Positions 8,021 through 16,902 of a stretch of DNA of 64,000 nt are shown here, in pieces. The position numbers and the translations under genes are program-made. Each line of letters starts with the position of its first letter. Within the stretch, counting starts at the first letter, position 1. Under the pieces are notes generated by a model. That model was not told where the DNA came from. It was given only the letters and a program-made list of their open reading frames with translations, and ran no database searches. Source of the DNA: Trichococcus patagoniensis (GTDB lineage Bacteria > Bacillota > Bacilli > Lactobacillales > Aerococcaceae); assembly GCF_003051085.1 (NCBI RefSeq), contig NZ_QAOM01000007.1, positions 1-64,000 on the forward strand, read 5' to 3'.

Positions 8021-9814
8021 ATGGACATTTCAAAATTGGACAGCGAAAAGCTTTACTATTCTTTTGTGTCGGGTGCACAGGAGGTCATAAAAAACAAAAA
8101 CAGCCTGAATGAAATCAATGTGTTTCCGGTCGCTGACGGGGATACCGGCAGCAATCTTTCTTCAACCATGCATGCGATCATCTTGGATGCAAAAATCTCT
8201 GGATCCGTCAAGGAAACGATGAACAGCATAGCCGATGCTGCTTTGACGGGTGCCCGGGGAAACTCCGGCATCATCATTGCGCAATACATAAATGGGATCT
8301 TTCTCAGCCTGATGGATGAGGAGACGATAACCATCCCTTCATTTGCGGAAACGGTCAAAAATGCGGTTCCTTATGCCTATCAGGCCATTTCCGATCCGGT
8401 GGAAGGGACAATCATCACCGTCATCCGGGAATGGGCAGATGCGGTTTACAGCCATAAAGACCTTTCGGCCAACTTCTCCGAATTGTTTTCAAAATCGCTG
8501 ATCACGGCCAATAAATCTTTGGAAGCGACGACATCCCGTTTGAAAGTGCTCCAGGATTCCAAAGTCGTCGATTCCGGCGCAAAGGGGTTTGTCTACTTTC
8601 TGCAAGGATTTGCGACGTTTTTGCGCACCGGAAAGGTGGACTTGGAGGCCAACGATGAACCGGAAGATCTTTCTTTCAATGAGGAATTGATCCATAGCCA
8701 AGGGGAGATACACCATCGCTATTGTACCGAAGCCCTGTTGTCAGGGGATTCGATTGATCTGGAAGCATTGAAAGCGGAACTGGCACTCTACGGGGATTCC
8801 TTGATTGTGGCAGGCAACAACCACAAAGCCAGAATCCATATCCACGCCAATGCACCGGAGCAGGTATTCCAGGTTTTGCGCAAAAAAGGCATCATCCTGC
8901 AGCAGAAGGCGGACGATATGGTCAGACAGAACGAATCAGCCTTTGACCGGAAATACGACACTGCATTGATCACGGACTCGATCGCGGACATTCCGCAGGC
9001 AATGCTCGATCACTATCAAGTGCATATGTTGCCGCTCAACCTGAATTTTGACAACACCTCCTATCTCGATAAGGTGACGATGACGCCAGAACTTTTCTAC
9101 CCTTTGTTGGAAGAAGCCATCGAATACCCGAAAAGTTCACAGCCGAATCCAATCGTTGTCGAGAAATATCTGGAAACCGTGCTTTCCCATTACGATAAAG
9201 TCATCATTTTGACTGTCGCCAAGGAGCAGAGCGGAACCAACAGCGTGTTCCAGAATGCCGTCTCGAAAAAACTGCATGAAGGCAAAAAAATTGCCGTGAT
9301 CGATTCGAAACGGAATTCCGGTGCGGAAGGGTTGCTTGTCATGAAAGCGGCAGAAATGATCGCGGCGGAAACGCCTTTTGATGAAATCGTTGGAGCGATT
9401 GAACGGTTGAGGGACCGGACGAACATCTTCGTCAGCGTCAAAAACTTGAAATACATGGTGAGGTCCGGACGTTTAGGGAAAATTTCGGGCTTTGCCGCGA
9501 TGTCGATCAATCTGAAGCCGGTCGTATCCATCGATGCGCAAGGCAAAGGTTCGATAGCCGAGAAGGCATTCAGCGAAAAAGGCAATGAGAAGAAGCTGTT
9601 CCGATTGCTGGAAAAAGTGAATGCACAGGAGAAGATTTCAAGGTATGCGATCGTGCATGCCAATAACCCCGAAAAAGCTGAAGCATATCGTGAGCGCAGT
9701 GTCATCCTGCTTGGCAAGGAACCTGAATATATCATGAACATTTCCACGATCGTCGGAATGAGCGCCGGAGTCGGCACTGTGGCGATTTCGTATATGTGTG
9801 AGGAGGAAGCATAA
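8021..9814 (+). CDS. DhaL (DAK2)-DegV fusion protein
   Basis: A 597-residue two-domain protein. Residues 1-200 are a DhaL/DAK2-like domain with the nucleotide and Mg site motif NVFPVADGDTGSN (33-45) and TGARGNSG. Residues about 312-597 are a DegV domain: it opens with ALITDSIADIP and contains the SSQPNP and MVRSGRLGKIS motifs that line the fatty-acid pocket. The family recalls FakA (DhaL kinase) and FakB (DegV fatty acid carrier), which are normally separate. Here one chain carries both folds, a known architecture in Firmicutes whose role in fatty acid kinase chemistry is unclear. The start at 8021 follows GGGGGAAG; earlier in-frame codons overlap the upstream gene. Confidence 0.9.
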   Translation: MDISKLDSEKLYYSFVSGAQEVIKNKNSLNEINVFPVADGDTGSNLSSTMHAIILDAKISGSVKETMNSIADAALTGARGNSGIIIAQYINGIFLSLMDEETITIPSFAETVKNAVPYAYQAISDPVEGTIITVIREWADAVYSHKDLSANFSELFSKSLITANKSLEATTSRLKVLQDSKVVDSGAKGFVYFLQGFATFLRTGKVDLEANDEPEDLSFNEELIHSQGEIHHRYCTEALLSGDSIDLEALKAELALYGDSLIVAGNNHKARIHIHANAPEQVFQVLRKKGIILQQKADDMVRQNESAFDRKYDTALITDSIADIPQAMLDHYQVHMLPLNLNFDNTSYLDKVTMTPELFYPLLEEAIEYPKSSQPNPIVVEKYLETVLSHYDKVIILTVAKEQSGTNSVFQNAVSKKLHEGKKIAVIDSKRNSGAEGLLVMKAAEMIAAETPFDEIVGAIERLRDRTNIFVSVKNLKYMVRSGRLGKISGFAAMSINLKPVVSIDAQGKGSIAEKAFSEKGNEKKLFRLLEKVNAQEKISRYAIVHANNPEKAEAYRERSVILLGKEPEYIMNISTIVGMSAGVGTVAISYMCEEEA

Positions 9815-9841
9815 GATTTTCCCATGGTTCCCAAAATGACT

Positions 9842-9897
9842 AAATAAATAAGAAAAGCGGCTGGGAAGCTTCCCAACCGCTTTTCTTATTTATTTTT
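9842..9897. terminator. Bidirectional terminator overlapping the yfhO-like 3' end
   Basis: A very long hairpin centred on AAGCTT at 9866-9871, with about 26 bp of stem and one mismatch, is A-rich on the left and T-rich on the right. It serves the DhaL-DegV gene on the plus strand and the YfhO-like gene on the minus strand, whose stop codon (9886-9888) lies within the stem. Confidence 0.85.
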
Positions 9898-12540
9898 ACG
9901 ATATTTTCTCAATAATAAGGCGCCAGCGATTGAAATCCCGCTGATGGACAAGCCGGTCATCAGATAAGGGGTGCGGTACGTCAACGCGATGGTATGCTTG
10001 CCTGAGCTGATCGGCACCGCCAGCAGGCCATTCAGAGCAGTGGTTGTTTCTGCAGTTGCCCCATCGATCGTCACTTCCCAGCCTTCGCTGTAGGGAATCG
10101 TTGTCAACAAAATTTCATCTTCAGCCTCGATCATGACGGAACCTGTGATGTGCGTCTGGCTGAAAGAAGTGATTGTCATGCCTTCAGCCTGACGATCCGA
10201 AATGGTTTCCTCGAACAGAGCTTTGTTCAATTCGTAAAGTTTCAGGTCCTGTACCCGAATCGAGTCCTCGCGCAGTTCGATCGTGAAGGTGATGTTTTCA
10301 CCCTGCTGGTTGCTTGCGATATTGATGACCTGATCGTTCCGGAAGGTCGTATAATAATCCAACTTCACATTATTCACATAAAGGGTTGCATCATCGTCGT
10401 CAATGCCCGCGTCCAGAATCAGATAATAAGGATTGTCGCTGGTAGGGGTGAACTGGAATTCGATTCTGGAGATTGCCCCATCCACAGACCGATAGTAGGT
10501 TGTGTTCTGTGCATCCTCAGCAGCGGATGTGACATTCTGGAAGACGTTGGAATCGAACGGACGCAATGAGAAATAAGGTTGGATGCTTTCCTGATTGTTG
10601 AAAGCATCCAACAGCTGTTCCTGCATCAATATGGGCTGATCCTCGATCAACTCGAGATCCAAGACACTTTCGGAAACCCCGAATGCCAATGACAACGCGT
10701 ATGGATTTTCAAAGGTGGTGGTTCGGTCGGTTTCGGAATAAAGACCGTACTGGGTCATATCCGGGCGGGTGGAGTTGCGGTTCAAACGGTACACGCCGTC
10801 GTTGAGGTCATAAAATGTTTCCGGCAACTTCTTGTCCTGGATGAAATATTTCACGCCGAAAAGCGCATCCGTAAACAAAGTCCCGGTTGAGTATACGATA
10901 AAGCCGTTCCCATCCGGAAAGCCCAATGATCCGAACAAGCCGGGAATCTCCTTTTCAAAAGTGGAGCTGAAATGATTGATTCCTGCATAATTGGCTTGGA
11001 AACTGTCGTTTTTGGAGCGTTGGAACGTTTTTTCGATCCGGTAGAATGTGTCTTCGTGTGGCCGCACATCCGCCAGCATCGTATTCAGATTCGTTTGGTA
11101 ATCGGCGAATTCGTCCTGCTTGACATAGCCCAAGCGAAACAGGTCGATGGCTGCATTTGCCGTCATCTCTGCGGTGACCACGAAAAGCAAAGCGTAGGTC
11201 AGCCATTTTCTGGGTTGGTCCCTGAGCATCAGCAACACGAGAACAAGGACGGAAATGACTGCTGTTATCAAAACCTGGACAGGCTCCAGAAATTCAAAAT
11301 CCTTTTTCAGCACATAGATGGCAGTGGCTGCATTCGCGATCAAAAGACCGCAGGCCAGCGAAAAGGGAAAAGGGCGATAGGAACGCAATGCCCGAAAACC
11401 GTTCAACAGGAAAAAGAAGCAAACGGTGAACGAAAAACGGTAAGGGTACCAGATCGGATATTGTCCGGCATGCCAAATTTTATTCAGAAACTGGACGTTC
11501 ATCGCCAGAAAAAAGAGGGCGGTCAGCGCAAGTGAGGTGAACCGTTCTTTTTTTGAAAAGGCGGGATGAAAAAAATAGTAGATGTATGCAGTCAGCGCGA
11601 CAGTGCCGATAAAGAGATTGGGATGTCCGCTGGGCATCTGGTCAAAATTGAACGCTCCGACATAAAACTTCGAAACCACTTCGAAGGGATCATAGGCGAA
11701 ACGCCAATCGATCAGATTGTTGACATAGCTTGCCTTGCTTCCCAATAGCGAGTAAAAGGTGGGCAGCAGCAGGACGGCGGCAAAGCCAGCTCCAAGCAAG
11801 GAATAACCGGTGAATCGGGCTGATTGGGTGAAGAAGTGCTTCAGCTGCGCCTTCAGGTTGTTCGGGCCGATAATCTCTTGTCTGGAAAATGCGAAAAGGT
11901 AATAGAAAACAAGGAAAACACAGATCATGAATCCGATGTAATAATTGGAAAACAGCATCACTCCGAGAAAGAAGCTGTAAGACAGACCACTTTCACTCGA
12001 CATCAGTTTCTCCAAACCAAGAATGATAAGAGGCAGGAAAACGAGCCCGTCCAGCCACATGACGTTCAATTGATTGACGATGACGTAACCCATCAAGGCA
12101 TAACTCAAGGCGAAGGATGGAACCAACAAGCCTTTGCCTTCGAACCGGGAAATCAACAGATGAGCAAAAGTCAGTCCTGACGCCGAAACTTTCATCAGGA
12201 TCAAGATGGTCACCGCCAAGGGCAGCTGAGACTGCGGGAAAAGCAGAAAAATGAGATTGAATGGACTCATCAGATAGTAAGCCCACAGCCCCAACATCTC
12301 GCCGCCGAATGATTTTGTGAATGAAAAGAAAAGGGCGGAAGGATCGGACAATAAGGTGGTGCGGTAATAACTGAAAAAATCCACATATTGCTGACCGAGA
12401 TCGACCGTCAGCAAGGTGCTGTTGCCGAAAGGATAAACGCCCATGGTGGCATAGATGACCATCATCACAAACAAGGGCAGTAAGAACGAAAGGAAAAGCA
12501 TATTTTTTTGCGGGTATAGGGTTATGAAACGCTTCAGCAT
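9886..12540 (-). CDS. yfhO: YfhO family membrane protein, putative glycosyltransferase
   Basis: An 884-residue integral membrane protein with about a dozen hydrophobic segments in its first ~480 residues, a large extracytoplasmic region, and one final helix followed by the basic tail RKYRKNK. The DLGQQYVDFFSYYR stretch near the start, after the first helix, is a YfhO-family hallmark. YfhO proteins are GT-C-like transferases implicated in glycosylating lipoteichoic or wall teichoic acid. The ATG at 12540 is preferred over 12549 because AAGGAGG lies only 1 nt before the latter. It is divergent from the PBP gene and stands alone; no partner flippase or CsbB-like gene is adjacent. Confidence 0.87.
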   Translation of the reverse strand: MLKRFITLYPQKNMLFLSFLLPLFVMMVIYATMGVYPFGNSTLLTVDLGQQYVDFFSYYRTTLLSDPSALFFSFTKSFGGEMLGLWAYYLMSPFNLIFLLFPQSQLPLAVTILILMKVSASGLTFAHLLISRFEGKGLLVPSFALSYALMGYVIVNQLNVMWLDGLVFLPLIILGLEKLMSSESGLSYSFFLGVMLFSNYYIGFMICVFLVFYYLFAFSRQEIIGPNNLKAQLKHFFTQSARFTGYSLLGAGFAAVLLLPTFYSLLGSKASYVNNLIDWRFAYDPFEVVSKFYVGAFNFDQMPSGHPNLFIGTVALTAYIYYFFHPAFSKKERFTSLALTALFFLAMNVQFLNKIWHAGQYPIWYPYRFSFTVCFFFLLNGFRALRSYRPFPFSLACGLLIANAATAIYVLKKDFEFLEPVQVLITAVISVLVLVLLMLRDQPRKWLTYALLFVVTAEMTANAAIDLFRLGYVKQDEFADYQTNLNTMLADVRPHEDTFYRIEKTFQRSKNDSFQANYAGINHFSSTFEKEIPGLFGSLGFPDGNGFIVYSTGTLFTDALFGVKYFIQDKKLPETFYDLNDGVYRLNRNSTRPDMTQYGLYSETDRTTTFENPYALSLAFGVSESVLDLELIEDQPILMQEQLLDAFNNQESIQPYFSLRPFDSNVFQNVTSAAEDAQNTTYYRSVDGAISRIEFQFTPTSDNPYYLILDAGIDDDDATLYVNNVKLDYYTTFRNDQVINIASNQQGENITFTIELREDSIRVQDLKLYELNKALFEETISDRQAEGMTITSFSQTHITGSVMIEAEDEILLTTIPYSEGWEVTIDGATAETTTALNGLLAVPISSGKHTIALTYRTPYLMTGLSISGISIAGALLLRKYRKNK

Positions 12541-12740
12541 GCTGCACATTCCTCCTTAAAATGAAATTTTTGTGGCGTTCCTTCAGAGTCGCCTGACCAT
12601 GAGTGAACGCTCGGGATAGTTGAAGCGAAAATTTCACAAGCGCTTCTGCTATTTTAGCATATCCCGCTGGTTTTATGAAGAATCTGAGGTTGTCTGGGCA
12701 TATCCAACAAAGGCACATCTTTAAAAATTTATTGCGTCGT

Positions 12741-12768
12741 TTGTAATGCATGCTTTTTTTGCTATAAT
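12741..12768 (+). promoter_or_regulatory. Probable promoter of the PBP gene
   Basis: TTGTAA (12741-12746) and TATAAT (12763-12768) are separated by 16 bp, about 35 bp before the TTG start at 12804. Confidence 0.6.
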
Positions 12769-12803
12769 AGGTTGTCGAACTATGGTTTTAGGAAGGTGTA
12801 AAA

Positions 12804-14852
12804 TTGGAAGATAATACCCAAAGCAAAAGAAAGAGAAAATCGCATATCCCGTTTCGCTTGAACCTGCTCTTTTTTATCGTGTTCTCGCTGTTTTCTGCGG
12901 TGATATTCCGGTTGGGATACCTGCAGATCGTTCGCGGAGATGAATTCGAAGCCATCGTGAAACGCACAGAAACGACACTTGTGACGGAATCAGTGCCGCG
13001 CGGTTTGATATATGACAGAGACGGCAACATCCTTGTAGGCAATGAACCTCAGCATTCCATAACCTACACCAGAGGAGCAAACACGACAGCAGAGGAAATG
13101 GCGAAGGTCGCCTCTGCATTGGCCGGTCTGATAAACGTCAGCATTGATGAACTGACGGAGCGTGATCAGAAGGATTATTGGATGGCTGTTAACAATGAAG
13201 TCATGTTGAAGCGTCTGTCGGATGATGAAAAGTTGTTGCCGGGTTCTGAATTGTATGAAGTGGAGCTAGCAAAAATAACGGCGGAAGACATCGCTTATTC
13301 TGATGAACAAAAAGAAATTGCCGCAATCTTTAAGCGAATGAACAGCGCGTATGCCCTGTCGACCACAAGCATCAAAAATAAGGATGTTTCGGATGTAGAA
13401 CTGGCTCAGGTGAGCGAAAATCTGTCCGGTCTGTCCGGTGTGGATGTGGCGACAGATTGGGTCAGGATCTACCCAGAATCCGACTTGCTGAAGAGTATTT
13501 TAGGTGGAGTGACCAGTGAGAAAATCGGTTTGCCGAGCGACCAAGTCGCCACCTATTTGGCAAAAGGGTACGCCAGGAACGACCGCGTCGGAAACTCCTA
13601 CTTGGAGCAGGAATACGAATCGGTGCTCTCAGGCACGAAATCGCAATGGGAAACGATCACGGATCAATCAGGTGAGGTTGTGACCCGGGAGGAATCCTAC
13701 GAAGGAAAAGCCGGGGATAACCTGGTTCTGACTATCGATATCGATTTTCAAAAGGAAATCGAACAGATTGCTACTGAGTTCTTGAACAGCAATGTCGATT
13801 CCTATAACGACCGGGTGTACATAGTGGCATCTGATCCGAATACAGGTGAAATCCTGGGCATGACCGGGAAGCAACGCTCGACATCCAACGAAATTGTGGA
13901 TGATGCATTGGGTGTCATCAATTCCAGTTACGGGATGGGTTCGGCTGTGAAGGGCGCGATGGTGCTTACCGGATACATGAGCGGTGTCATCAGCACGGAC
14001 AACAATGTCCTCGTCGATGAACCGTTGCAATTCCAAGGTTCAAATCTGAAAAAGTCAGTTTTCAACCCGTCAATCGGCAGCCAAGTGGCGATCAACGACA
14101 TCGAGGCGTTAGCCCGTTCATCGAATATTTATATGGTTAAATTGGCGATGCTGATGGGGGGGCAATCCAGCTATGAATCGGGAGGCACCTTGAATATTTC
14201 CGCAGACCTGATCGACGAGCTGCGCAGCTACTTTGCCCAGTTTGGCTTGGGTGTGAAGACGGGGATCGACCTACCGAACGAAGGCAGCGGACTGACCGGA
14301 TTCGATCAGGCGGCAGTTAACGTAGTCGACCAATCATTCGGACAGTACGATCTGTACACGACCCTTCAATTGTCGCAATACATCAATACCATTGCTAATG
14401 GCGGCACCCGCTACGCGCCGCAACTGGTTTCGGAAATCCGCAGCACGGATGAGAACGGATCTTTGGGAGCTTTGGAAACCACCCTGGAGACAAAAGTAAT
14501 GAACCAGGTCGATGTCGGCGCCGAAGCGATGGAACGTGTCCAACAAGGATTTTATCAAGTAACCCACAGTGCGAACGGAACGGCCTATTCAACATTCGGG
14601 AAGGATTCGAATAATGTTGCCGCCAAGACAGGTACGGCGGAGGCTTTCTATGACGGCAACAATGAGAACTTGAAGGGTGAAAGTGTCTTCAATTCCACCT
14701 TTGTCGGCTATGCACCCTTCGACAATCCGGAAATTACCGTAACCGTTGTGGTCCCTTATCTCAAATCGGAAACGGGTAGGGCTACACCGATAGCCAAGAA
14801 AGTTTTTGATGCCTACTTCAACACAGGGGATTACGCAGCAAAAGCCGAGTAA
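12804..14852 (+). CDS. pbpA: Class B penicillin-binding protein (PbpA/PBP2B-like transpeptidase)
   Basis: Membrane-anchored peptidoglycan transpeptidase with a short basic cytoplasmic tail, one helix near residues 18-38, a dimerisation domain and a C-terminal transpeptidase domain. The three active-site motifs are intact: SAVK with nucleophile Ser380, SSN at 439-441, and KTG at 608-610. The 682-residue length matches the elongation-type PBPs of lactic acid bacteria. The TTG start follows GGAAGGTG. The order PBP, rpmG, formyl-THF ligase, rhomboid, glcK matches the Bacillus pbpA region, which supports PbpA over FtsI. It is followed by a strong terminator. Confidence 0.9.
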   Translation: MEDNTQSKRKRKSHIPFRLNLLFFIVFSLFSAVIFRLGYLQIVRGDEFEAIVKRTETTLVTESVPRGLIYDRDGNILVGNEPQHSITYTRGANTTAEEMAKVASALAGLINVSIDELTERDQKDYWMAVNNEVMLKRLSDDEKLLPGSELYEVELAKITAEDIAYSDEQKEIAAIFKRMNSAYALSTTSIKNKDVSDVELAQVSENLSGLSGVDVATDWVRIYPESDLLKSILGGVTSEKIGLPSDQVATYLAKGYARNDRVGNSYLEQEYESVLSGTKSQWETITDQSGEVVTREESYEGKAGDNLVLTIDIDFQKEIEQIATEFLNSNVDSYNDRVYIVASDPNTGEILGMTGKQRSTSNEIVDDALGVINSSYGMGSAVKGAMVLTGYMSGVISTDNNVLVDEPLQFQGSNLKKSVFNPSIGSQVAINDIEALARSSNIYMVKLAMLMGGQSSYESGGTLNISADLIDELRSYFAQFGLGVKTGIDLPNEGSGLTGFDQAAVNVVDQSFGQYDLYTTLQLSQYINTIANGGTRYAPQLVSEIRSTDENGSLGALETTLETKVMNQVDVGAEAMERVQQGFYQVTHSANGTAYSTFGKDSNNVAAKTGTAEAFYDGNNENLKGESVFNSTFVGYAPFDNPEITVTVVVPYLKSETGRATPIAKKVFDAYFNTGDYAAKAE

Positions 14853-14901
14853 CCAATCAACAGGGAAGCGACGATCAGCTGCTTACCACCAAATAAACAC
14901 A

Positions 14902-14951
14902 AAGAAGGTGCCGGAACAAGGATGTTACAATCCTTGTTCCGGCACCTTCTT
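14902..14951. terminator. Bidirectional terminator between convergent transcripts
   Basis: A perfect 21-bp stem (14902-14922 with 14931-14951) and an 8-nt loop are followed by a run of T on the plus strand and preceded by A-rich sequence. It ends the PBP transcript and the opposing two-gene transcript. Confidence 0.9.
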
Positions 14952-14966
14952 TTTTTTGCTGGGTTA

Positions 14967-15473
14967 TTATTCCAGTGTGATCATATCGGCGATGACTTCA
15001 TAGCCCATGTCCTGGGACAATTGGTACTCTCCGATATTTATTTTCATGACAAGATTCCGGTCATTCAGGTACTGTTCAAAGACAGCCCGATCGGTAATGA
15101 GTCCCGCACTGACCAGATTGTCGATGACGACGGACGTCGGTTGTCCGGAAGTGATGACAAACGTGACGGGCGTGTTTGCGGCAGGGGCAGCTGAACTTTC
15201 GGCAATGCTCGCTGTTTCAGCCGGTGCACTGGAGGACACTGCAGCTCCCTCGGCAGGAGCGCTGCTTTTGGCAGCCTCATTAAGTTGCTTCTGCAATTCC
15301 AATTCCGCCAAAGTACTTTCATATTTCTCTTGATAATCCGTTGAATCGGCATTTGCTTCTCCGTTGAAGGTGCTGCCAGGGAGTGCTTCCGGATAGAAGA
15401 GCTGGAAGCCGGCCAACAGTACGGCAGACAACAAAAAACCGATGGATATAAAACGAAGCTTTTGTTTGTTCAC
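14967..15473 (-). CDS. Membrane-anchored protein with an orphan MltG-like (LysM-like) domain
   Basis: A 168-residue protein of unknown function. A signal-anchor helix spans about residues 7-26, a Glu/Lys-rich possible coiled coil lies at about 45-70, an Ala/Ser/Pro-rich linker at 70-100, and a folded domain from about 101 to the end. The domain (VTFVITSGQPTSVVIDNLVSAGLI, then NIGEYQLSQDMGYEVIADMIT) reads like the LysM-like N-terminal subdomain of the lytic transglycosylase MltG, but the catalytic YceG domain is absent. The GTG start has a GAGGAGA site 8 nt upstream. It follows the HTH-membrane gene by 13 nt, so they form an operon. Confidence 0.75.
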   Translation of the reverse strand: MNKQKLRFISIGFLLSAVLLAGFQLFYPEALPGSTFNGEANADSTDYQEKYESTLAELELQKQLNEAAKSSAPAEGAAVSSSAPAETASIAESSAAPAANTPVTFVITSGQPTSVVIDNLVSAGLITDRAVFEQYLNDRNLVMKINIGEYQLSQDMGYEVIADMITLE

Positions 15474-15486
15474 TTTATTTTCTCCT

Positions 15487-15852
15487 CTATACGATTGATT
15501 GCTCTATGTAGTTATCGACAACGAGTTGCACGGTGGTGATAGGGACGGACAGTTGCTCAGCAATCTCATCGAACGTTCTTCCGCTTGTATACAAAGTGAT
15601 GATGTGTTGCTTAGTCAGATTGTGTACTTTTTTGACGGTCTGCGAATCTTCGGAAACGGGTACTTCTTTTCCCAATTCTTCCTCCACAGCGATGAGCCGT
15701 TGCTTCACTTCATGGATTTCTTCCGTTAATTGTAATGTGTATTCACTCATCTCATCGGCGAATTTGCGATCATTATCCTTAACGAAAAATGATGCAAACA
15801 GCAATATGATTGCGATTGTCAGTAAGACAATCACGATGGTCCATTGTTCCAT
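15487..15852 (-). CDS. Membrane-anchored protein with coiled coil and C-terminal HTH
   Basis: A 121-residue protein I cannot name. An N-terminal helix covers about residues 3-23, a charged coiled-coil-like segment about 25-65, and a C-terminal helix-turn-helix-like segment about 80-118 (GRTFDEIAEQLSVPITTVQLVV). The layout resembles SwrB/DUF6115-type proteins of Bacilli. The ATG at 15852 is chosen because GAGGTG lies 6-7 nt upstream; the GTG at 15861 would overlap that site. It is the first gene of a minus-strand pair with the MltG-like gene, set between two cell-wall and ribosome genes on the other strand. Confidence 0.75.
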   Translation of the reverse strand: MEQWTIVIVLLTIAIILLFASFFVKDNDRKFADEMSEYTLQLTEEIHEVKQRLIAVEEELGKEVPVSEDSQTVKKVHNLTKQHIITLYTSGRTFDEIAEQLSVPITTVQLVVDNYIEQSIV

Positions 15853-16072
15853 CTTTGTCACCTCAATTCTTCTTTTTGACGCCTGATAACATTCTAATGA
15901 AATTCGCTTGTTTCTGCAACCTTATCTGGGATTTTATTGGCTTAAAGCTCAAAAAATTGGACTTGCGCAGAAGTTGTTCAAAAAAAAGTGGCATAATTTT
16001 TCCATAAGTGATACAATGAGAAACGCAGAAGATGATTCGATCTTCAATTTTTTTATGTTTGGAGGGAAGAAT

Positions 16073-16222
16073 ATGCGGTTAAATATTACATTGGAATGTA
16101 CGGAGTGTAAAGAACGTAATTACTTATCAAAGAAAAACAAACGTAACAACCCGGACCGTCTTGAAGTGAAAAAATATTGTCCACGTGAAAGACGCGTGAC
16201 TTTGCATCGTGAAACAAAATAA
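16073..16222 (+). CDS. rpmG: 50S ribosomal protein L33
   Basis: A 49-residue ribosomal protein of the large subunit. The sequence opens [12 protein letters not shown] and ends TLHRETK, both diagnostic of L33. GGAGGG lies 6 nt before the ATG. Cys9 and Cys12 form the first zinc pair and Cys36 is present, but the fourth expected cysteine is Glu39 (CPRE), so a standard four-cysteine zinc ribbon is incomplete. I believe similar CPRE forms occur in related lactic acid bacteria, so this is probably lineage-typical and not damage. Confidence 0.95.
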   Translation: MRLNITLECTECKERNYLSKKNKRNNPDRLEVKKYCPRERRVTLHRETK

Positions 16223-16230
16223 TTAAAACG

Positions 16231-16257
16231 ACAACAGGATATCCTGTTGTTTTTTTA
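16231..16257 (+). terminator. Terminator of rpmG
   Basis: A perfect 10-bp inverted repeat ACAACAGGAT/ATCCTGTTGT (16231-16250) with no unpaired loop bases in DNA is followed by T residues. Confidence 0.85.
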
Positions 16258-16324
16258 TTTTATCCGGAAGGATGTTTTCCAGAGTAAAAACGGCGTATGC
16301 GAGAACGCTTTAGGAGGGATTCTC

Positions 16325-16870
16325 ATGAAAGAACAAATAAGAAAAGAGATGTTGGGGAGATTGAGGGATTTGCCGTCCCGAGATCGGATCCGGATGGAGC
16401 AAGAGCTGACGACAGCAGTCTGCAACAGCAACGAGTGGCGTGCTTCAAAGACGATAGGCGTCACATGGTCCATTTTTCCGGAAATCGATACGCACAAAAT
16501 CATCCAAACGGGGCTTGAAGAAGGAAAGCGGATAGTCGTTCCCTATTCCGGCAAGGACCGCGTGATGACTTTTCATGAATACTCGCCGGATACTGCCATG
16601 TCAAGGAGCAAATTCGGCATCATGGAACCAGTCGACAAGCGTAACCCGGTTCCACCCGAAGCAATCGATCTGCTGCTTGTTCCCGGATTGGCATTTTCGG
16701 AAACGGGTTACCGCATCGGGTTCGGCGGCGGCTATTATGACCGCTATCTGGCTGCCTACAACGGGCATACCTTGTCGGTGCTGTTCCCATTCCAATTGTT
16801 TAAGGATCCTCATTGGGAAATCGAAGCCTTTGATGTGCCGGTCCAAAAGTTGTTGACGACAGCATTCTAG
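16325..16870 (+). CDS. fthC: 5-formyltetrahydrofolate cyclo-ligase
   Basis: Cytosolic enzyme that uses ATP to convert 5-formyl-THF into 5,10-methenyl-THF, returning folate to the one-carbon pool (YqgN in Bacillus). The 181-residue protein has the family signature GYRIGFGGGYYDRYL near residues 138-152 and the LLLVPGLAF strand before it. The ATG at 16325 follows TTAGGAGG; an in-frame extension upstream would overlap the rpmG terminator. The rhomboid gene follows 32 nt later. Confidence 0.94.
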   Translation: MKEQIRKEMLGRLRDLPSRDRIRMEQELTTAVCNSNEWRASKTIGVTWSIFPEIDTHKIIQTGLEEGKRIVVPYSGKDRVMTFHEYSPDTAMSRSKFGIMEPVDKRNPVPPEAIDLLLVPGLAFSETGYRIGFGGGYYDRYLAAYNGHTLSVLFPFQLFKDPHWEIEAFDVPVQKLLTTAF

Positions 16871-16902
16871 TATAAAATAGGATAATAATGGAAGGGAGTG
16901 TC

